Below, one piece after another: positions 1-8,550 of a stretch of 64,000 bases of DNA (the stretch's first letter is position 1; each line of letters opens with the position of its first letter). A model generated the notes under the pieces. The model was not told the origin of the DNA. It made no database searches and worked only from the letters and a program-made list of their open reading frames with translations. Origin of the DNA: an uncultured Litoreibacter sp. (lineage in GTDB: Bacteria > Pseudomonadota > Alphaproteobacteria > Rhodobacterales > Rhodobacteraceae); contig NZ_CANKWO010000001.1 in NCBI RefSeq assembly GCF_947487515.1, forward strand, positions 744,001 through 808,000, in the 5' to 3' direction. Position numbers and translations under genes: made by a program.

Positions 1-602
1 GGGTAGATGTAGGTGTTGCGCACCATAAATTCTTTGAGAATGTCGTTCTGAATTGTGCCAGATAACACCGCGCGGTCATGACCTTGTTCTTCACCGGCGA
101 CGATGAAGGACGCAAGCACAGGGATCACGGCGCCATTCATGGTCATGGAAACCGAAACCTTGTCCAGCGGGATGCCGTCGAACAGGATTTTCATGTCTTC
201 GACGCTGTCGATGGCCACACCGGCCTTGCCAACATCCCCCACCACGCGCGGGTGATCGCTGTCGTAACCACGGTGGGTGGCCAGATCGAACGCGACCGAA
301 ACCCCCTGCTGCCCGGCATCAAGTGCCTTGCGGTAGAAGGCGTTGGATTCTTCGGCTGTAGAGAACCCAGCATACTGACGGATCGTCCAAGGGCGACCGG
401 TGTACATGGTGGAGCGCGGCCCGCGCGTAAACGGCCCCTCACCGGGCATTGAGCCCATGTGCTCCAGATCCGTCGCATCCTGTTCGGTGTACACCGGTTG
501 GATTGCGATCCCCTCAGGGCTGTCCCACGTCAAACCGTCCAATGGGCGGCCGCGTAGCTCTTTCTCAGCGCGCGCTTCCCACGCTTCTTGTTTCTTGGTC
601 AT
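1..602 (-). CDS. Methylmalonyl-CoA mutase, N-terminal part (cut by window edge)
   Basis: Adenosylcobalamin enzyme that converts (R)-methylmalonyl-CoA to succinyl-CoA, the last step of the propionyl-CoA route whose carboxylase genes lie just to the right. About 200 N-terminal residues are visible. They begin [18 protein letters not shown] and contain the family-typical segments [20 protein letters not shown] and [15 protein letters not shown], followed by the start of the TIM-barrel substrate domain. The frame is open to base 1, so the cobalamin-binding C-terminus lies outside. Start chosen at the ATG ending at 602; the upstream sulfotransferase-like gene overlaps it by 38 bp on the same strand, suggesting co-transcription. 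Confidence 0.95.
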   Translation of the reverse strand, partial: MTKKQEAWEARAEKELRGRPLDGLTWDSPEGIAIQPVYTEQDATDLEHMGSMPGEGPFTRGPRSTMYTGRPWTIRQYAGFSTAEESNAFYRKALDAGQQGVSVAFDLATHRGYDSDHPRVVGDVGKAGVAIDSVEDMKILFDGIPLDKVSVSMTMNGAVIPVLASFIVAGEEQGHDRAVLSGTIQNDILKEFMVRNTYIY

Positions 603-1518
603 GGTGGCTTCCTTCTGTCATGTTCGCCCCGCCAAATGTGCCTTCGGTCGGGTCTAAGTAGGTCACGCGGCTACTGTTCACACCGGCTTCGAGCCATGCG
701 ATATCCGCGAGGTAGTCATCTTGCAATTTGCCCGCTTGGGCCGCGTCAAACGGCATGTAGCGCGCGCCAATTCCCGCTGTGGACAGGCGCAACGCACTGT
801 CCAAATCCCCGCGCTCCGCGGCGATTTCAGAGAGTTCGGCCGCAGTGGCCGATGCGTTGGATTTATGAGGCTTGGACATTGTTCCGAAGGCAATGTCGCG
901 CCCAAGGAAATGTGTAACGAGCCTTCGCGGGTTGGACACCCAGCTTTCGAACGGCCAAACGATGATCTGGGCGTTTGGAAAAATGGCCTCGACGTCAGCG
1001 ATAACATTGCGCCAGCGGCGTGGCTGGGTCACCAGCCGGTCAAGGTCTGCAACCGACGGCAAAGACGCCCCCATCTTCACCCGAAAGGCCAGTTGAGATG
1101 CCCAGTGCACATCATAGGCCCGAATGGCGAGGCCGATCCGCAAAGCGCGCCCTTCAAAGGCCGGTGCAAACCGCGCCAAGCGATCGGATAGCTGACCATA
1201 GAGCCGTGTCGCCCCAAGGTTTTGCGCCATAGTTCCAATCAGGTTTTCCTCGCTGATTACAAGCTGTTGCGCGCCATTTTGCTCCATCCGAGAGGCTTCC
1301 ATGCGCAGGCGGCCACAGGACCGCTGCCCAAGCTTCGCATCCCGATTCGTCAGTGTTGATGGATCCTTGATCAATCCGGCAAGTAACCCGCTGCGGGTCC
1401 GATGTGGCCCCCAGAATGCCACCCCAGATCGCCGTAGGGCCGGACGTTGGTCGTTCAACAAAACCTGCAAACCGGTCGTTCCGGTCCGATGCGCCCCTAA
1501 ATGTAGGCAAATTTCCAC
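565..1518 (-). CDS. Sulfotransferase-like protein
   Basis: Recognised from the N-terminal [16 protein letters not shown], a G-x-H-R-T-G-T-T loop like the 5'-phosphosulfate-binding loop of PAPS-dependent sulfotransferases. I place the start at GTG 1518 (VEICLHLG...), about 317 aa; ATG 1593 would add 25 residues of unlikely N-terminus. The open frame continues to 2271, but that part is antisense to the DUF4174 gene and does not look protein-like. The substrate is unknown. The 3' end overlaps the mutase start by 38 bp. Its presence inside a propionate operon is not explained by known propionate chemistry. Confidence 0.7.
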   Translation of the reverse strand: MEICLHLGAHRTGTTGLQVLLNDQRPALRRSGVAFWGPHRTRSGLLAGLIKDPSTLTNRDAKLGQRSCGRLRMEASRMEQNGAQQLVISEENLIGTMAQNLGATRLYGQLSDRLARFAPAFEGRALRIGLAIRAYDVHWASQLAFRVKMGASLPSVADLDRLVTQPRRWRNVIADVEAIFPNAQIIVWPFESWVSNPRRLVTHFLGRDIAFGTMSKPHKSNASATAAELSEIAAERGDLDSALRLSTAGIGARYMPFDAAQAGKLQDDYLADIAWLEAGVNSSRVTYLDPTEGTFGGANMTEGSHHDQETRSVGSAR

Positions 1519-1648
1519 AGCACACGCCCTCAACAGGCCCGCCACCCAATGCAGCCGGCTAGAGCTATCGTTGTCCCCCCAAAGGCTGACCATGTGCTTA
1601 ACTCGACAATCTTGTGAAAATCTACGCGATCCAGCCATTCCATTCCCG

Positions 1649-1669
1649 AAAATGCCCCCTATATTGGGA
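1649..1669 (+). promoter_or_regulatory. Probable -10 region upstream of the DUF4174 gene
   Basis: The text GCCCCCTATATTGGG lies about 20 bp before the DUF4174 start codon and recurs almost unchanged at 2188-2207 before a very small ORF. TATATT is a good -10 hexamer; the -35 here is weak. Shared context suggests two promoters of the same type. Confidence 0.4.
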
Positions 1670-1684
1670 GCAGAGGGAGCCTTC

Positions 1685-2161
1685 ATGAAACACGCTATCT
1701 TACTTGTTTTATCAGCATTTTTCGCCACTTCGGTCGCCGCCCAAGGGGTGCCCGAAAACGTGCTGGAAGATCCGCACGCGGTTGGCCCATATGAGGCAGT
1801 TGATACGAATTTGAACGATTTTCTCTGGCTCAAGCGGCCTGTTGTGATCTTTGCGGACACGCCAGCGGACCCAAGGTTCAAACGCCAGATCGAGCTTCTG
1901 GAAACCCGTCTCGATGCCCTGATCGAACGTGATGTCATCGTGATGGTCGACACATCGCCAGCCAATCCGTCAGACATTCGCAAGAAATTGCGCCCGCGCG
2001 GCTTTATGATGGTCCTGATCGGCAAAGACGGCGAAGTAGAGCTGCGCAAACCGTCCCCTTGGGACGTGCGCGAAATCACGCGGGCCATCGACAAAATGCC
2101 CATGCGACGCCAAGAACTCAAAGAAAAACGTGAATTACAGGCGCTAGAACTAAAGAACTGA
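1685..2161 (+). CDS. DUF4174 domain exported protein
   Basis: A 158-aa protein that starts with a clear signal peptide (MKHAILLVLSAFFATSVAAQ, cleavage likely after VAA/AQ). The mature part matches the DUF4174 pattern: a conserved FLWLKRPVVIFADTPADP strand, then a thioredoxin-like alternation of helices and strands ending RGFMMVLIGKDGEVELRKPSPW. No redox cysteines are present. Function of the family is unknown; it is periplasmic by signal peptide. The ATG at 1685 is preceded by AGAGGGAG at good spacing. A longer frame opens at 1301 but is antisense to the sulfotransferase gene and was not used. It is transcribed opposite to the surrounding propionate genes. Confidence 0.85.
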   Translation: MKHAILLVLSAFFATSVAAQGVPENVLEDPHAVGPYEAVDTNLNDFLWLKRPVVIFADTPADPRFKRQIELLETRLDALIERDVIVMVDTSPANPSDIRKKLRPRGFMMVLIGKDGEVELRKPSPWDVREITRAIDKMPMRRQELKEKRELQALELKN

Positions 2162-2173
2162 GCAGCTGCTTCA

Positions 2174-2202
2174 TTGCGCATTAACGCAAAACGCCCTATA
2201 TT
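2174..2202 (+). promoter_or_regulatory. Sigma-70-type promoter before a very small ORF
   Basis: TTGCGC (2174-2179), 17-bp spacer, TATATT (2197-2202). The spacing is ideal and the downstream context TATATTGGGGATAG matches the element before the DUF4174 gene. It points at the 22-codon ORF at 2253. Confidence 0.5.
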
Positions 2203-2252
2203 GGGGATAGGAACGGCATTCTGCCCGACCGCAACCGTGTAAGGTGAGTGAT

Positions 2253-2321
2253 ATGTCAAACAAGACGCCAAAATCTCCTCCCCCTATGACTGGCCAGACG
2301 GGGCCACGTCCCGGCTACTAG
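2253..2321 (+). CDS. Very small proline-rich ORF (22 aa)
   Basis: ATG at 2253 preceded by TAAGGTGAG, a good ribosome site, and by a well-spaced promoter at 2174-2202. The product starts MSNKTPKSPPPMTG and ends TGPRPGY; it has four prolines in the first half, no hydrophobic stretch and no signal. The last 38 bp overlap, antisense, the end of the minus-strand gene 2284-2862. I do not recognise a function. The combination of promoter, ribosome site and non-random composition makes translation plausible, but the ORF is too short to be certain. Confidence 0.4.
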   Translation: MSNKTPKSPPPMTGQTGPRPGY

Positions 2322-2862
2322 GTTTCGCCGCAAGGCCGGTGCTGTCGCGTAAGGCGCGCAGGGCCATTTCTCCACGTGCCAAAGCTTCTTGCTTCAATGC
2401 GATGTAATCGGTGTACATGCCGATCCGCTGCACTTGATCCATCTCGCGAAACAAGTCCGAGCGCAGGTCGTCAATGATCGCATCAACCGCAAACACCTGA
2501 TTGTAATAGCCGACAACCGGCTGGATCACCGGATCGGGCAGCACATGAATTTCGGCAACCAATGCGGTGAAAATCGTGTCATTCCGCTCGCTGGGCACGA
2601 CGGGGATGTATTTGGCATCCTCTTCCATCGCGGCAACGATGCGGCTCCATGATGCGGACAGATCGAACAGTTTCAAGGTGACCACATAGTGGTCAATCTC
2701 CGCGATCAATGCTGTTTGCACATCCTGCACCCGCTCCAACCGTCTGCGGCGTTCCCGCTTGCGATTTTGGTGACCGTTAAAGACCCACCCCAACGCCACG
2801 AATACGCCGGCGACAATCGCCTGCTGTACCCGTGGATCGATGAGGTGGGTGAACATCGTCAT
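2284..2862 (-). CDS. Hypothetical membrane-anchored protein
   Basis: 192 aa. One N-terminal membrane segment (about residues 12-27, AIVAGVFVALGWVFNG) followed by a very basic stretch (HQNRKRERRRRLERVQ) and a mostly helical soluble domain with residues such as LIAEIDHYVVTLK, probably facing the cytoplasm. It begins 6 bp after the pccA stop codon on the same strand, so it is very likely co-transcribed with pccA. No catalytic motif is visible and I do not recognise the family. Confidence 0.75.
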   Translation of the reverse strand: MTMFTHLIDPRVQQAIVAGVFVALGWVFNGHQNRKRERRRRLERVQDVQTALIAEIDHYVVTLKLFDLSASWSRIVAAMEEDAKYIPVVPSERNDTIFTALVAEIHVLPDPVIQPVVGYYNQVFAVDAIIDDLRSDLFREMDQVQRIGMYTDYIALKQEALARGEMALRALRDSTGLAAKPSSRDVAPSGQS

Positions 2863-2868
2863 GAGAAG

Positions 2869-4869
2869 TTATTCAAACTCCATGATGATATCGTCCACGG
2901 CCAAGTTGTCACCGGCTGTGGCGTTGATCTTGGAGACCTTGCCCTTCCGCTCGGCGCGCAGGATGTTTTCCATTTTCATCGCCTCGACGGTGCACAACGC
3001 TTGGCCGTCCTCGACCTCGTCGCCGACTTCTACATCCACTTTGACGATCAAACCCGGCATAGGGCATAGCAGCAGCTTGGAGGTATCCGGTGGCAGCTTC
3101 TCGATCATCAGACCGGCAAGCTCTGCCTGACGCGGGGTGCGCACATGTACCTTCAGATCGGCGCCGCGGTGCCGCATCCGGAAGCCGCCAGATATTTTGT
3201 CGACCTTCAAAACAAGCTTTTCGCCATCAACTTTCAACTTGGCCAAGCTGTCGCCCGGGGTCCATTTGGAGGTCACGCGTTGCTTGGTGCCATCCGCATG
3301 GGTCACGGTGGCCCCGTCTTTGTCAGCCTTGATAGACACTTCGAAGCGGTCGCCTTGCAGGGTTACAACCCACTCTTTGCCAACTTTGCGGCGGTGGTTG
3401 TCCATGGTGCCAGAAATGCGCGCACGGCGAATTTCGGCCACACGGTGCATTGCAGCCGCCGAGGATGCGATGCGCATCAACTTCTCTTTTGGCAACTCAA
3501 CTCCCATGAAACCTTCGGGGTATTCTTCCTCAATGAAGGCTGTGGTGATGTTGCCGGATACAAATTTCGGGTGATCCATCACTGCCGCACAGAACGGCAG
3601 ATTGTGGCCAATGCCTTCAACCTCAAAGCTGTCCAAGGCCACGCGCATATGCTCAATCGCATCCGCACGGGTTGGCCCCCAAGAGCACAGCTTGGCAATC
3701 ATCGGGTCATAGAACATCGAAATCTCGCCGCCCTCATAGACGCCTGTGTCATTGCGCACCGCGCGTTTGTCGTTGGCTTTCTCGGCGGGTGGGCGGTATT
3801 TGGTCAGGCGGCCAATGGACGGCAAGAACCCGCGATACGGGTCTTCTGCGTAAAGGCGCGATTCCATCGCCCAGCCGTTCAGCTTGATGTCTTTTTGCGC
3901 CAGTTTCAGCTTTTCACCGTAAGCCACGCGGATCATCTGCTCGACCAAATCGACGCCGGTGATCAGCTCGGTGACCGGGTGCTCCACCTGCAGGCGGGTG
4001 TTCATCTCTAGGAAGTAGAAATTGCGGTCGCCATCAACGATGAACTCAACAGTACCGGCAGAGGTGTAGCCCACCGCCTGCGCCAACGCGCAAGATTGCT
4101 CGCCCATGGCTTTGCGGGTGGCTTCATCCAAGAACGGCGACGGCGCTTCCTCGATCACCTTTTGCTGGCGACGCTGGATAGAGCATTCGCGCTCACCCAG
4201 ATAGATGCAGTTGCCATGCCCGTCAGCAAGCACCTGAATTTCAATGTGGCGCGGTTGGGTGACGAACTTCTCGATGAAGATCCGGTCATCGCCAAATGAA
4301 TTTGCGGCCTCGTTCTTCGACGACTGGAACCCTTCGCGGGCCTCGTCATCGTTCCACGCGATCCGCATGCCTTTACCACCGCCACCGGCGGAGGCTTTGA
4401 TCATCACAGGGTAGCCAATCTCGGTCGAGATTTTCACAGCTTCTTCTGCGTCCTCAATCAGCCCCATGTGCCCCGGTACGGTGGAAACTTTTGCCTCCTG
4501 AGCGATCTTCTTGGAGGTAATCTTATCCCCCATTTTCTCAATCGCGCCCTTAGGTGGCCCAATGAATGCGACGCCAGCGGCCTCTAAAGCCTCGGCGAAC
4601 TTAGCGTTTTCAGACAAGAACCCGTAGCCGGGGTGTACCGCTTCCGCGCCTGTGTCTTTGATCGCTTGCATAACCTTGTCGATCACGATGTAGGATTGGT
4701 TGGCTGGAGGGGGGCCGATGTGAACGGCCTCATCCGCCATTTGCACGTGCATCGCTTGCGCATCCGCGTCCGAGTAGATCGCGACAGTCTTGATACCCAT
4801 CTTGCGGGCGGTCTTGATGACACGGCAGGCGATCTCGCCGCGATTGGCGATCAGGATTTTCTTGAACAT
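2869..4869 (-). CDS. pccA: Propionyl-CoA carboxylase, biotin-containing alpha subunit
   Basis: Carboxylates its own biotin with ATP and bicarbonate, then hands the carboxyl group to PccB to make methylmalonyl-CoA. The 666-aa product starts MFKKILIANRGEIACRVI, the classic biotin carboxylase N-terminus. It then has the ATP-grasp domain with the glycine-rich loop KASAGGGGKGMRI and FLEMNTRLQVEHPVTE, a linker domain, and a C-terminal biotinyl domain with EAMKMEN (biotinyl Lys about 632). Length fits the family. An in-frame ATG upstream at 4938 gives a non-homologous leader and was rejected. pccB lies about 2 kb upstream on the same strand, with small genes and a terminator between, so pccA probably has its own promoter. 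Confidence 0.96.
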   Translation of the reverse strand: MFKKILIANRGEIACRVIKTARKMGIKTVAIYSDADAQAMHVQMADEAVHIGPPPANQSYIVIDKVMQAIKDTGAEAVHPGYGFLSENAKFAEALEAAGVAFIGPPKGAIEKMGDKITSKKIAQEAKVSTVPGHMGLIEDAEEAVKISTEIGYPVMIKASAGGGGKGMRIAWNDDEAREGFQSSKNEAANSFGDDRIFIEKFVTQPRHIEIQVLADGHGNCIYLGERECSIQRRQQKVIEEAPSPFLDEATRKAMGEQSCALAQAVGYTSAGTVEFIVDGDRNFYFLEMNTRLQVEHPVTELITGVDLVEQMIRVAYGEKLKLAQKDIKLNGWAMESRLYAEDPYRGFLPSIGRLTKYRPPAEKANDKRAVRNDTGVYEGGEISMFYDPMIAKLCSWGPTRADAIEHMRVALDSFEVEGIGHNLPFCAAVMDHPKFVSGNITTAFIEEEYPEGFMGVELPKEKLMRIASSAAAMHRVAEIRRARISGTMDNHRRKVGKEWVVTLQGDRFEVSIKADKDGATVTHADGTKQRVTSKWTPGDSLAKLKVDGEKLVLKVDKISGGFRMRHRGADLKVHVRTPRQAELAGLMIEKLPPDTSKLLLCPMPGLIVKVDVEVGDEVEDGQALCTVEAMKMENILRAERKGKVSKINATAGDNLAVDDIIMEFE

Positions 4870-5022
4870 TAGGTCAGGTCCCCTCTTGCCCAGCCGATTG
4901 GCTGGGAGTCTTGCATCAGTAAAGGTCCAGCCACGCATCTGCGTGCCTCGACCCTGTTCGTTAGGTTGTTGGTTGTTCTACGGCGCGCAGCCGCCTTCCC
5001 GTTCCGCAATCCGGTCATGCGG

Positions 5023-5061
5023 CCAAAAAAAGAGGCCCGCCACAGATGGGCAGACCTCTTT
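5023..5061 (-). terminator. Rho-independent terminator on the minus strand
   Basis: On the minus strand AAAGAGG (5061-5055) pairs with CCTCTTT (5035-5029), with an inner GGG/CCC helix, and runs into seven T residues (5031-5025). It closes the small transcription unit 5590-5099 and separates it from pccA. Confidence 0.75.
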
Positions 5062-5098
5062 AGAGGGGAAGGGTAACGGTCTTGTACTTGCAGGCCCA

Positions 5099-5209
5099 TC
5101 ATTGTGCTGTGACCGGCTTGCAAACCAAAGGTGCGACAGCCAATGCCACCAGAGAAGGCAAAAGCTTCCCCAGCGTTAATTTGAGCACTATTTCGCCCAA
5201 TCTTGACAT
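5099..5209 (-). CDS. Small hydrophobic ORF (36 aa)
   Basis: ATG at 5209, stop at 5099. The product begins MSRLGEIVLKLTLGKLL and continues with a hydrophobic stretch (about residues 19-29, PSLVALAVAPL) ending CKPVTAQ, so it resembles a cleavable signal or a single membrane segment. It begins 21 bp after the stop of the upstream gene 5231-5590 and sits directly before the terminator at 5023-5061, as a last gene of an operon would. The ribosome site is poor. Function unknown; a spurious ORF cannot be excluded. Confidence 0.35.
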   Translation of the reverse strand: MSRLGEIVLKLTLGKLLPSLVALAVAPLVCKPVTAQ

Positions 5210-5230
5210 ATGGCAGCGCGAAATCGCCCA

Positions 5231-5590
5231 TTATTCGATGAATTCCTCGGAAAACGCGTTCGGGAAGGACGCTTGCACGCGGCGCACGTCTATCCGCAGC
5301 AAGGCTTCATAGCTGGCGGGGTCGAACGGATCCTCGGCGGGAATAACCTCGCGGCCAAACACCCAGTTGAGACGTCCTGCATCCAGATTGCCCCGCTCAA
5401 ACGGCTCTTCGCCAAAATGTTGGTACAGCGCCCAGATAAATCCCGCATCGGCGCGGCGATCTGCAGGGCGACGATCAGCAAAACGTTCCCGAGCATTCAG
5501 CGCAGTTGGGCCGCTTTTGTTGTCGCGACGGATGGTAAATTGGAAATCGCTGCCTGGAAGGCGCGAGGGGAAGCCTTTGTGCTTCAGCAT
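5231..5590 (-). CDS. Hypothetical protein (119 aa)
   Basis: Starts MLKHKGFPSRLPGSDFQF with AAGGTG about 6 bp before the ATG at 5590. The product is soluble, with a basic N-terminal half and an acidic C-terminal half (REVIPAEDPFDPASYEALLR, then VRRVQASFPNAFSEEFIE). No membrane segment, signal or known motif. It lies inside the propionyl-CoA carboxylase cluster in the same orientation. Not recognised; its steady composition and ribosome site support a real gene. Confidence 0.7.
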   Translation of the reverse strand: MLKHKGFPSRLPGSDFQFTIRRDNKSGPTALNARERFADRRPADRRADAGFIWALYQHFGEEPFERGNLDAGRLNWVFGREVIPAEDPFDPASYEALLRIDVRRVQASFPNAFSEEFIE

Positions 5591-5741
5591 GAGGTCACCT
5601 TTAAGCGAAAGTCATGATCCCTGCCCTGCAACCTGCGAGCAGTCATTCGAACATGCGAACGGCCCGCGCGGGCGCGGCTTGGGGCGAAGGTATCAATGTC
5701 AGAAAAAGAAGGGGCCGACAGTGATGTCTGGCCGTTGGGGT

Positions 5742-5775
5742 TTTGCGGGGCGATGCAAAAACTCCGCCCCGCAAA
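5742..5775. terminator. Strong hairpin after the small lipoprotein gene
   Basis: An 11-bp perfect inverted repeat, TTTGCGGGGCG (5742-5752) and CGCCCCGCAAA (5765-5775), begins 7 bp after the stop of the 43-aa lipoprotein gene. No long T tract follows on the minus strand, so it could be a terminator or an mRNA 3'-end stabiliser. Confidence 0.5.
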
Positions 5776-5782
5776 TGTAGTA

Positions 5783-5914
5783 TTAGTACTTGTTGTAAGT
5801 AGTCTCTTCGACAACTGGCTCAACAATAACAACTTCTTCTTCTTGCTGGCCGCCGCATGCTGCGACGATTGCAACGAAGCCAAAGGCTGCGAGTGCTTTG
5901 ATGCTCTTGGACAT
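5783..5914 (-). CDS. Small lipoprotein (43 aa)
   Basis: Begins MSKSIKALAAFGFVAIVAAC; VAAC at 17-20 is a lipobox, with lipidated Cys20. The mature part is only 23 residues, acidic, and contains EEEVVIVEPVVEE before ending TTYNKY. AGGAG sits 6 bp before the ATG at 5914. It shares a hydrophobic-EP-V motif after the lipid Cys with the VWA lipoprotein (24459-25745) and the 61-aa lipoprotein (26557-26742). Function unknown. Position among pcc genes suggests expression with them, but it has its own hairpin downstream. Confidence 0.75.
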   Translation of the reverse strand: MSKSIKALAAFGFVAIVAACGGQQEEEVVIVEPVVEETTYNKY

Positions 5915-6128
5915 CTGAGTCTCCTATTTAAGTCTGGCGAATCATTAGCGGGGCTAATCCCCACTTCTTCATCGCACACATTAGGGGTCACAGAAATGCG
6001 ACCTCGACGCAAGGTAGCCGTTCCATTGAGAAAAAAATATATCTTAGATGCAGGGATTGCGCGATGTGTTGCTAATGCACCATCCGCAAAATTTGACGAA
6101 ATTTTACATGTAACTGCTTGATTATTCA

Positions 6129-6530
6129 TTACAAACCGCTCCAAACGCAGGTGCCATCAGTGACCGTAAACACGTCAAAGTACTGAATAACGTTCGGCAC
6201 GGACTCGCCGAACTCCGTTGCTTGTGAGGCAACAGAGACCACGATTTCGCGCGCATTGGGTGCAAACTTCGCAATGATTCTAAGTCCTTCGGAGTCACAA
6301 AGCGCCTGAAAGTCCTGCTCAATCACCTCGAATCCGAAGGCGGTTTGATCTGCAATTTCTTCCGCAACCAACCTCAGACGCACGGAACGGCGGACGGCTT
6401 CATAGGCCCCATGTGGCTCAAACAGCACCTCATGGGGGAAGTATTCCACCGACGATACCGCGCGCAGCGGCGCCTGCTCGGCACAGGCCATCCCCGTCGT
6501 AGCCAACAACATCAGCGCTGCAAGTTTCAT
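6129..6530 (-). CDS. Exported protein of unknown function (DUF6497-like?)
   Basis: 133 aa with a signal peptide (MKLAALMLLATTGMACAEQ, cleavage probably after ACA). The mature domain has conserved-looking strands RLVAEEIADQTAFGFEVIEQDFQALCDSEGL and ends DGTCVWSGL; two cysteines (in ALCDSEG and DGTCVW) could form a disulfide. I think it belongs to a Rhodobacteraceae-specific DUF (possibly DUF6497), but this is from memory. It overlaps the upstream gene by 4 bp (ATGA), so the two are translationally coupled. Confidence 0.8.
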   Translation of the reverse strand: MKLAALMLLATTGMACAEQAPLRAVSSVEYFPHEVLFEPHGAYEAVRRSVRLRLVAEEIADQTAFGFEVIEQDFQALCDSEGLRIIAKFAPNAREIVVSVASQATEFGESVPNVIQYFDVFTVTDGTCVWSGL

Positions 6531-6826
6531 ACTGAGCGCCCCACGATCCAGTCGATCCGCGCCGCATCAAGCCGCGCCTCCAGCCCCCTGATCCGAGTGT
6601 AATTGGCCACCAAAATCAGAGTGACCCCGCCGATGGCCGCACCATAAATGAGGAAAAGTTGGGTGATCGCAAACCAAACGGGTTCATCCAATTCACCGAA
6701 TTTGCTGGGTGCAATGCTCTCGGAGACAAGCGCCAAGAACAGAGCCCAAAGCGCAATTGCGCGTTCGTACTCTGCGCGAGTCTTCCCCACAATCGTCGAG
6801 CAAATTTCGGTTCGATCCCGTTTCAT
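6527..6826 (-). CDS. Small two-helix membrane protein
   Basis: 99 aa with two hydrophobic segments, about residues 25-42 (ALWALFLALVSESIAP) and 52-74 (FAITQLFLIYGAAIGGVTLILVANY), then a basic amphipathic tail RIRGLEARLDAARIDWIVGR. It lies 18 bp after the pccB stop and overlaps the next gene by 4 bp, so pccB, this gene and 6129-6530 look like one operon. Function unknown. Confidence 0.75.
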   Translation of the reverse strand: MKRDRTEICSTIVGKTRAEYERAIALWALFLALVSESIAPSKFGELDEPVWFAITQLFLIYGAAIGGVTLILVANYTRIRGLEARLDAARIDWIVGRSV

Positions 6827-6844
6827 CCGCTTTGCGCCCCTCTC

Positions 6845-8377
6845 CTACAACGGAATGTTGTCGTGCTTTTTCCATGGGTTTTTCAACGACTTACCGCGCA
6901 AGGATGCGAATGCCCGCGCCACGCGCTTGCGGGTGGAATGCGGCATGATCACTTCATCGATGAAGCCCTTTTCCGCCGCCACAAACGGGTTGGCAAAACG
7001 GTCTTCATAGTCTGCGGTCCGCTCGGCGATTTTTTCGGCATCACCCAGTTCCGAGCGGTACAAGATTTCAACCGCACCCTTGGCCCCCATGACAGCGATC
7101 TCAGCCGTCGGCCACGCATAGTTGAAATCACCGCGCAGGTGCTTGGACGCCATAACGTCATAGGCGCCGCCATAGGCTTTGCGGGTGATCACCGTGACTT
7201 TCGGCACAGTGGCCTCACCGTAAGCAAACAGCAGCTTCGCGCCGTGCTTGATCACGCCGCCATATTCTTGCGACGTTCCGGGCAAGAAGCCTGGAACATC
7301 GACCAACGTCAGGATCGGGATTTCAAACGCATCACAGAACCGCACAAACCGTGCCGCCTTGCGCGAGCTGTCGATATCCAAGCACCCCGCCAGAACCATT
7401 GGCTGGTTGGCGACGACACCCACAGATTGCCCCTCAAGACGGATGAAACCCGTCAGGATGTTCTTGGCAAAGTCTTCTTGGATCTCGAAGAAATCACCCT
7501 CATCCGCCAGCTTCGTGATCAATTCCTTCATGTCGTATGGTGTGTTCGCATTGCTTGGCACCAGCGTATCAAGGCTGTCCTCAATGCGCGCCGGATCGTC
7601 AAAGAACGGTCGAACTGGCGCTTTCTGACGGTTGTTGAGCGGCAAGAAATCCACCAAGCGGCGCACTTCGGCCAAGGCCTCCACGTCATTCTCAAACGCG
7701 CCATCGGCAACCGAGGACTTCTTGGTATGCGTGCTTGCGCCCCCCAACTCTTCGGCCGTCACGACCTCATTGGTCACGGTTTTCACCACGTCAGGGCCCG
7801 TTACGAACATGTAGGACGAATCTTTCACCATGAAGATGAAGTCGGTCATTGCAGGCGAATACACCGCCCCACCCGCACAGGGCCCCATGATCACGCTGAT
7901 CTGAGGAACCACGCCGGATGCCATGATGTTGCGCTGGAACACTTCGGCGTAACCCGCCAAAGAGGCCACACCCTCTTGGATACGCGCCCCGCCGGAATCG
8001 TTGATCCCGATCACCGGCGCGCCGTTCTGCATCGCCATATCTTGGATTTTGCAAATCTTCTGCGCATGGGTTTCCGACAAGGACCCGCCAAACACCGTAA
8101 AGTCTTGGGAAAACACATAAACGAGGCGGCCGTTGACCGTGCCCCATCCCGTCACCACGCCATCCCCAGCTGGGCGGTCTTTTTCCATGCCGAACTCGGT
8201 GCAGCGGTGCGCCACAAACATGTCGAACTCTTCAAAGCTGTCTTCATCCAGCAAAAGCTCAATCCGCTCGCGTGCGGTCAACTTGCCCTTGGCATGCTGT
8301 GAAGCGATGCGGCGCTCGCCGCCACCTTGGCGCGCGGCGTCGCGGCGGCCTTCCAATTCATTTAGGATATCTTTCAT
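6845..8377 (-). CDS. pccB: Propionyl-CoA carboxylase, carboxyltransferase beta subunit
   Basis: Moves the carboxyl group from biotin on PccA to propionyl-CoA. The 510-aa product starts [20 protein letters not shown] and has the two crotonase-like halves of acyl-CoA carboxyltransferases. The N half has the oxyanion motif [17 protein letters not shown]; the C half has [20 protein letters not shown] and [16 protein letters not shown]. It ends [10 protein letters not shown], as typical PccB proteins do. Upstream lie PccR-type repeats (8446-8499), so induction by propionyl-CoA metabolism is likely. The large ORF on the opposite strand across this gene is a shadow. Confidence 0.96.
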   Translation of the reverse strand: MKDILNELEGRRDAARQGGGERRIASQHAKGKLTARERIELLLDEDSFEEFDMFVAHRCTEFGMEKDRPAGDGVVTGWGTVNGRLVYVFSQDFTVFGGSLSETHAQKICKIQDMAMQNGAPVIGINDSGGARIQEGVASLAGYAEVFQRNIMASGVVPQISVIMGPCAGGAVYSPAMTDFIFMVKDSSYMFVTGPDVVKTVTNEVVTAEELGGASTHTKKSSVADGAFENDVEALAEVRRLVDFLPLNNRQKAPVRPFFDDPARIEDSLDTLVPSNANTPYDMKELITKLADEGDFFEIQEDFAKNILTGFIRLEGQSVGVVANQPMVLAGCLDIDSSRKAARFVRFCDAFEIPILTLVDVPGFLPGTSQEYGGVIKHGAKLLFAYGEATVPKVTVITRKAYGGAYDVMASKHLRGDFNYAWPTAEIAVMGAKGAVEILYRSELGDAEKIAERTADYEDRFANPFVAAEKGFIDEVIMPHSTRKRVARAFASLRGKSLKNPWKKHDNIPL

Positions 8378-8445
8378 GGCGCAGGCCTCCCGATCAATTT
8401 GGCGCAAACCTACACAAACGCCGCGACGCGGCAAAGGACCAATCG

Positions 8446-8499
8446 GCAAATTTGCAAATATAGCAAACCCACCAATCAGGTAATTGCAAACTTGCAAAC
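8446..8499. promoter_or_regulatory. PccR/RamB-type binding sites between pccB and the MFS gene
   Basis: Two repeats: GCAAATTTGCAAAT (8446-8459) and TTGCAAACTTGCAAAC (8484-8499), plus a half site AGCAAA at 8462-8467. Regulators of the PccR/RamB family bind TTTGCAAA-like elements. Placement in the shared promoter region and a second set in front of the pccR-like gene support this role. Confidence 0.7.
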
Positions 8500-8550
8500 A
8501 TCTAAACTAATGGGTTCACCTTCCAAATTCCCAAGCCTAACGTCCCCCTC

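Noticed and set aside
1594-2271. N-terminal extension of the sulfotransferase-like frame
   Set aside because: The extension is antisense to the DUF4174 gene, which has a signal peptide and ribosome site; sulfotransferase homology begins only near 1518.
6659-8302. 547-codon plus-strand ORF across pccB
   Set aside because: It is the antisense shadow of pccB. Its product is His/Arg-rich without domains, and pccB on the other strand is a complete, clearly recognised gene.
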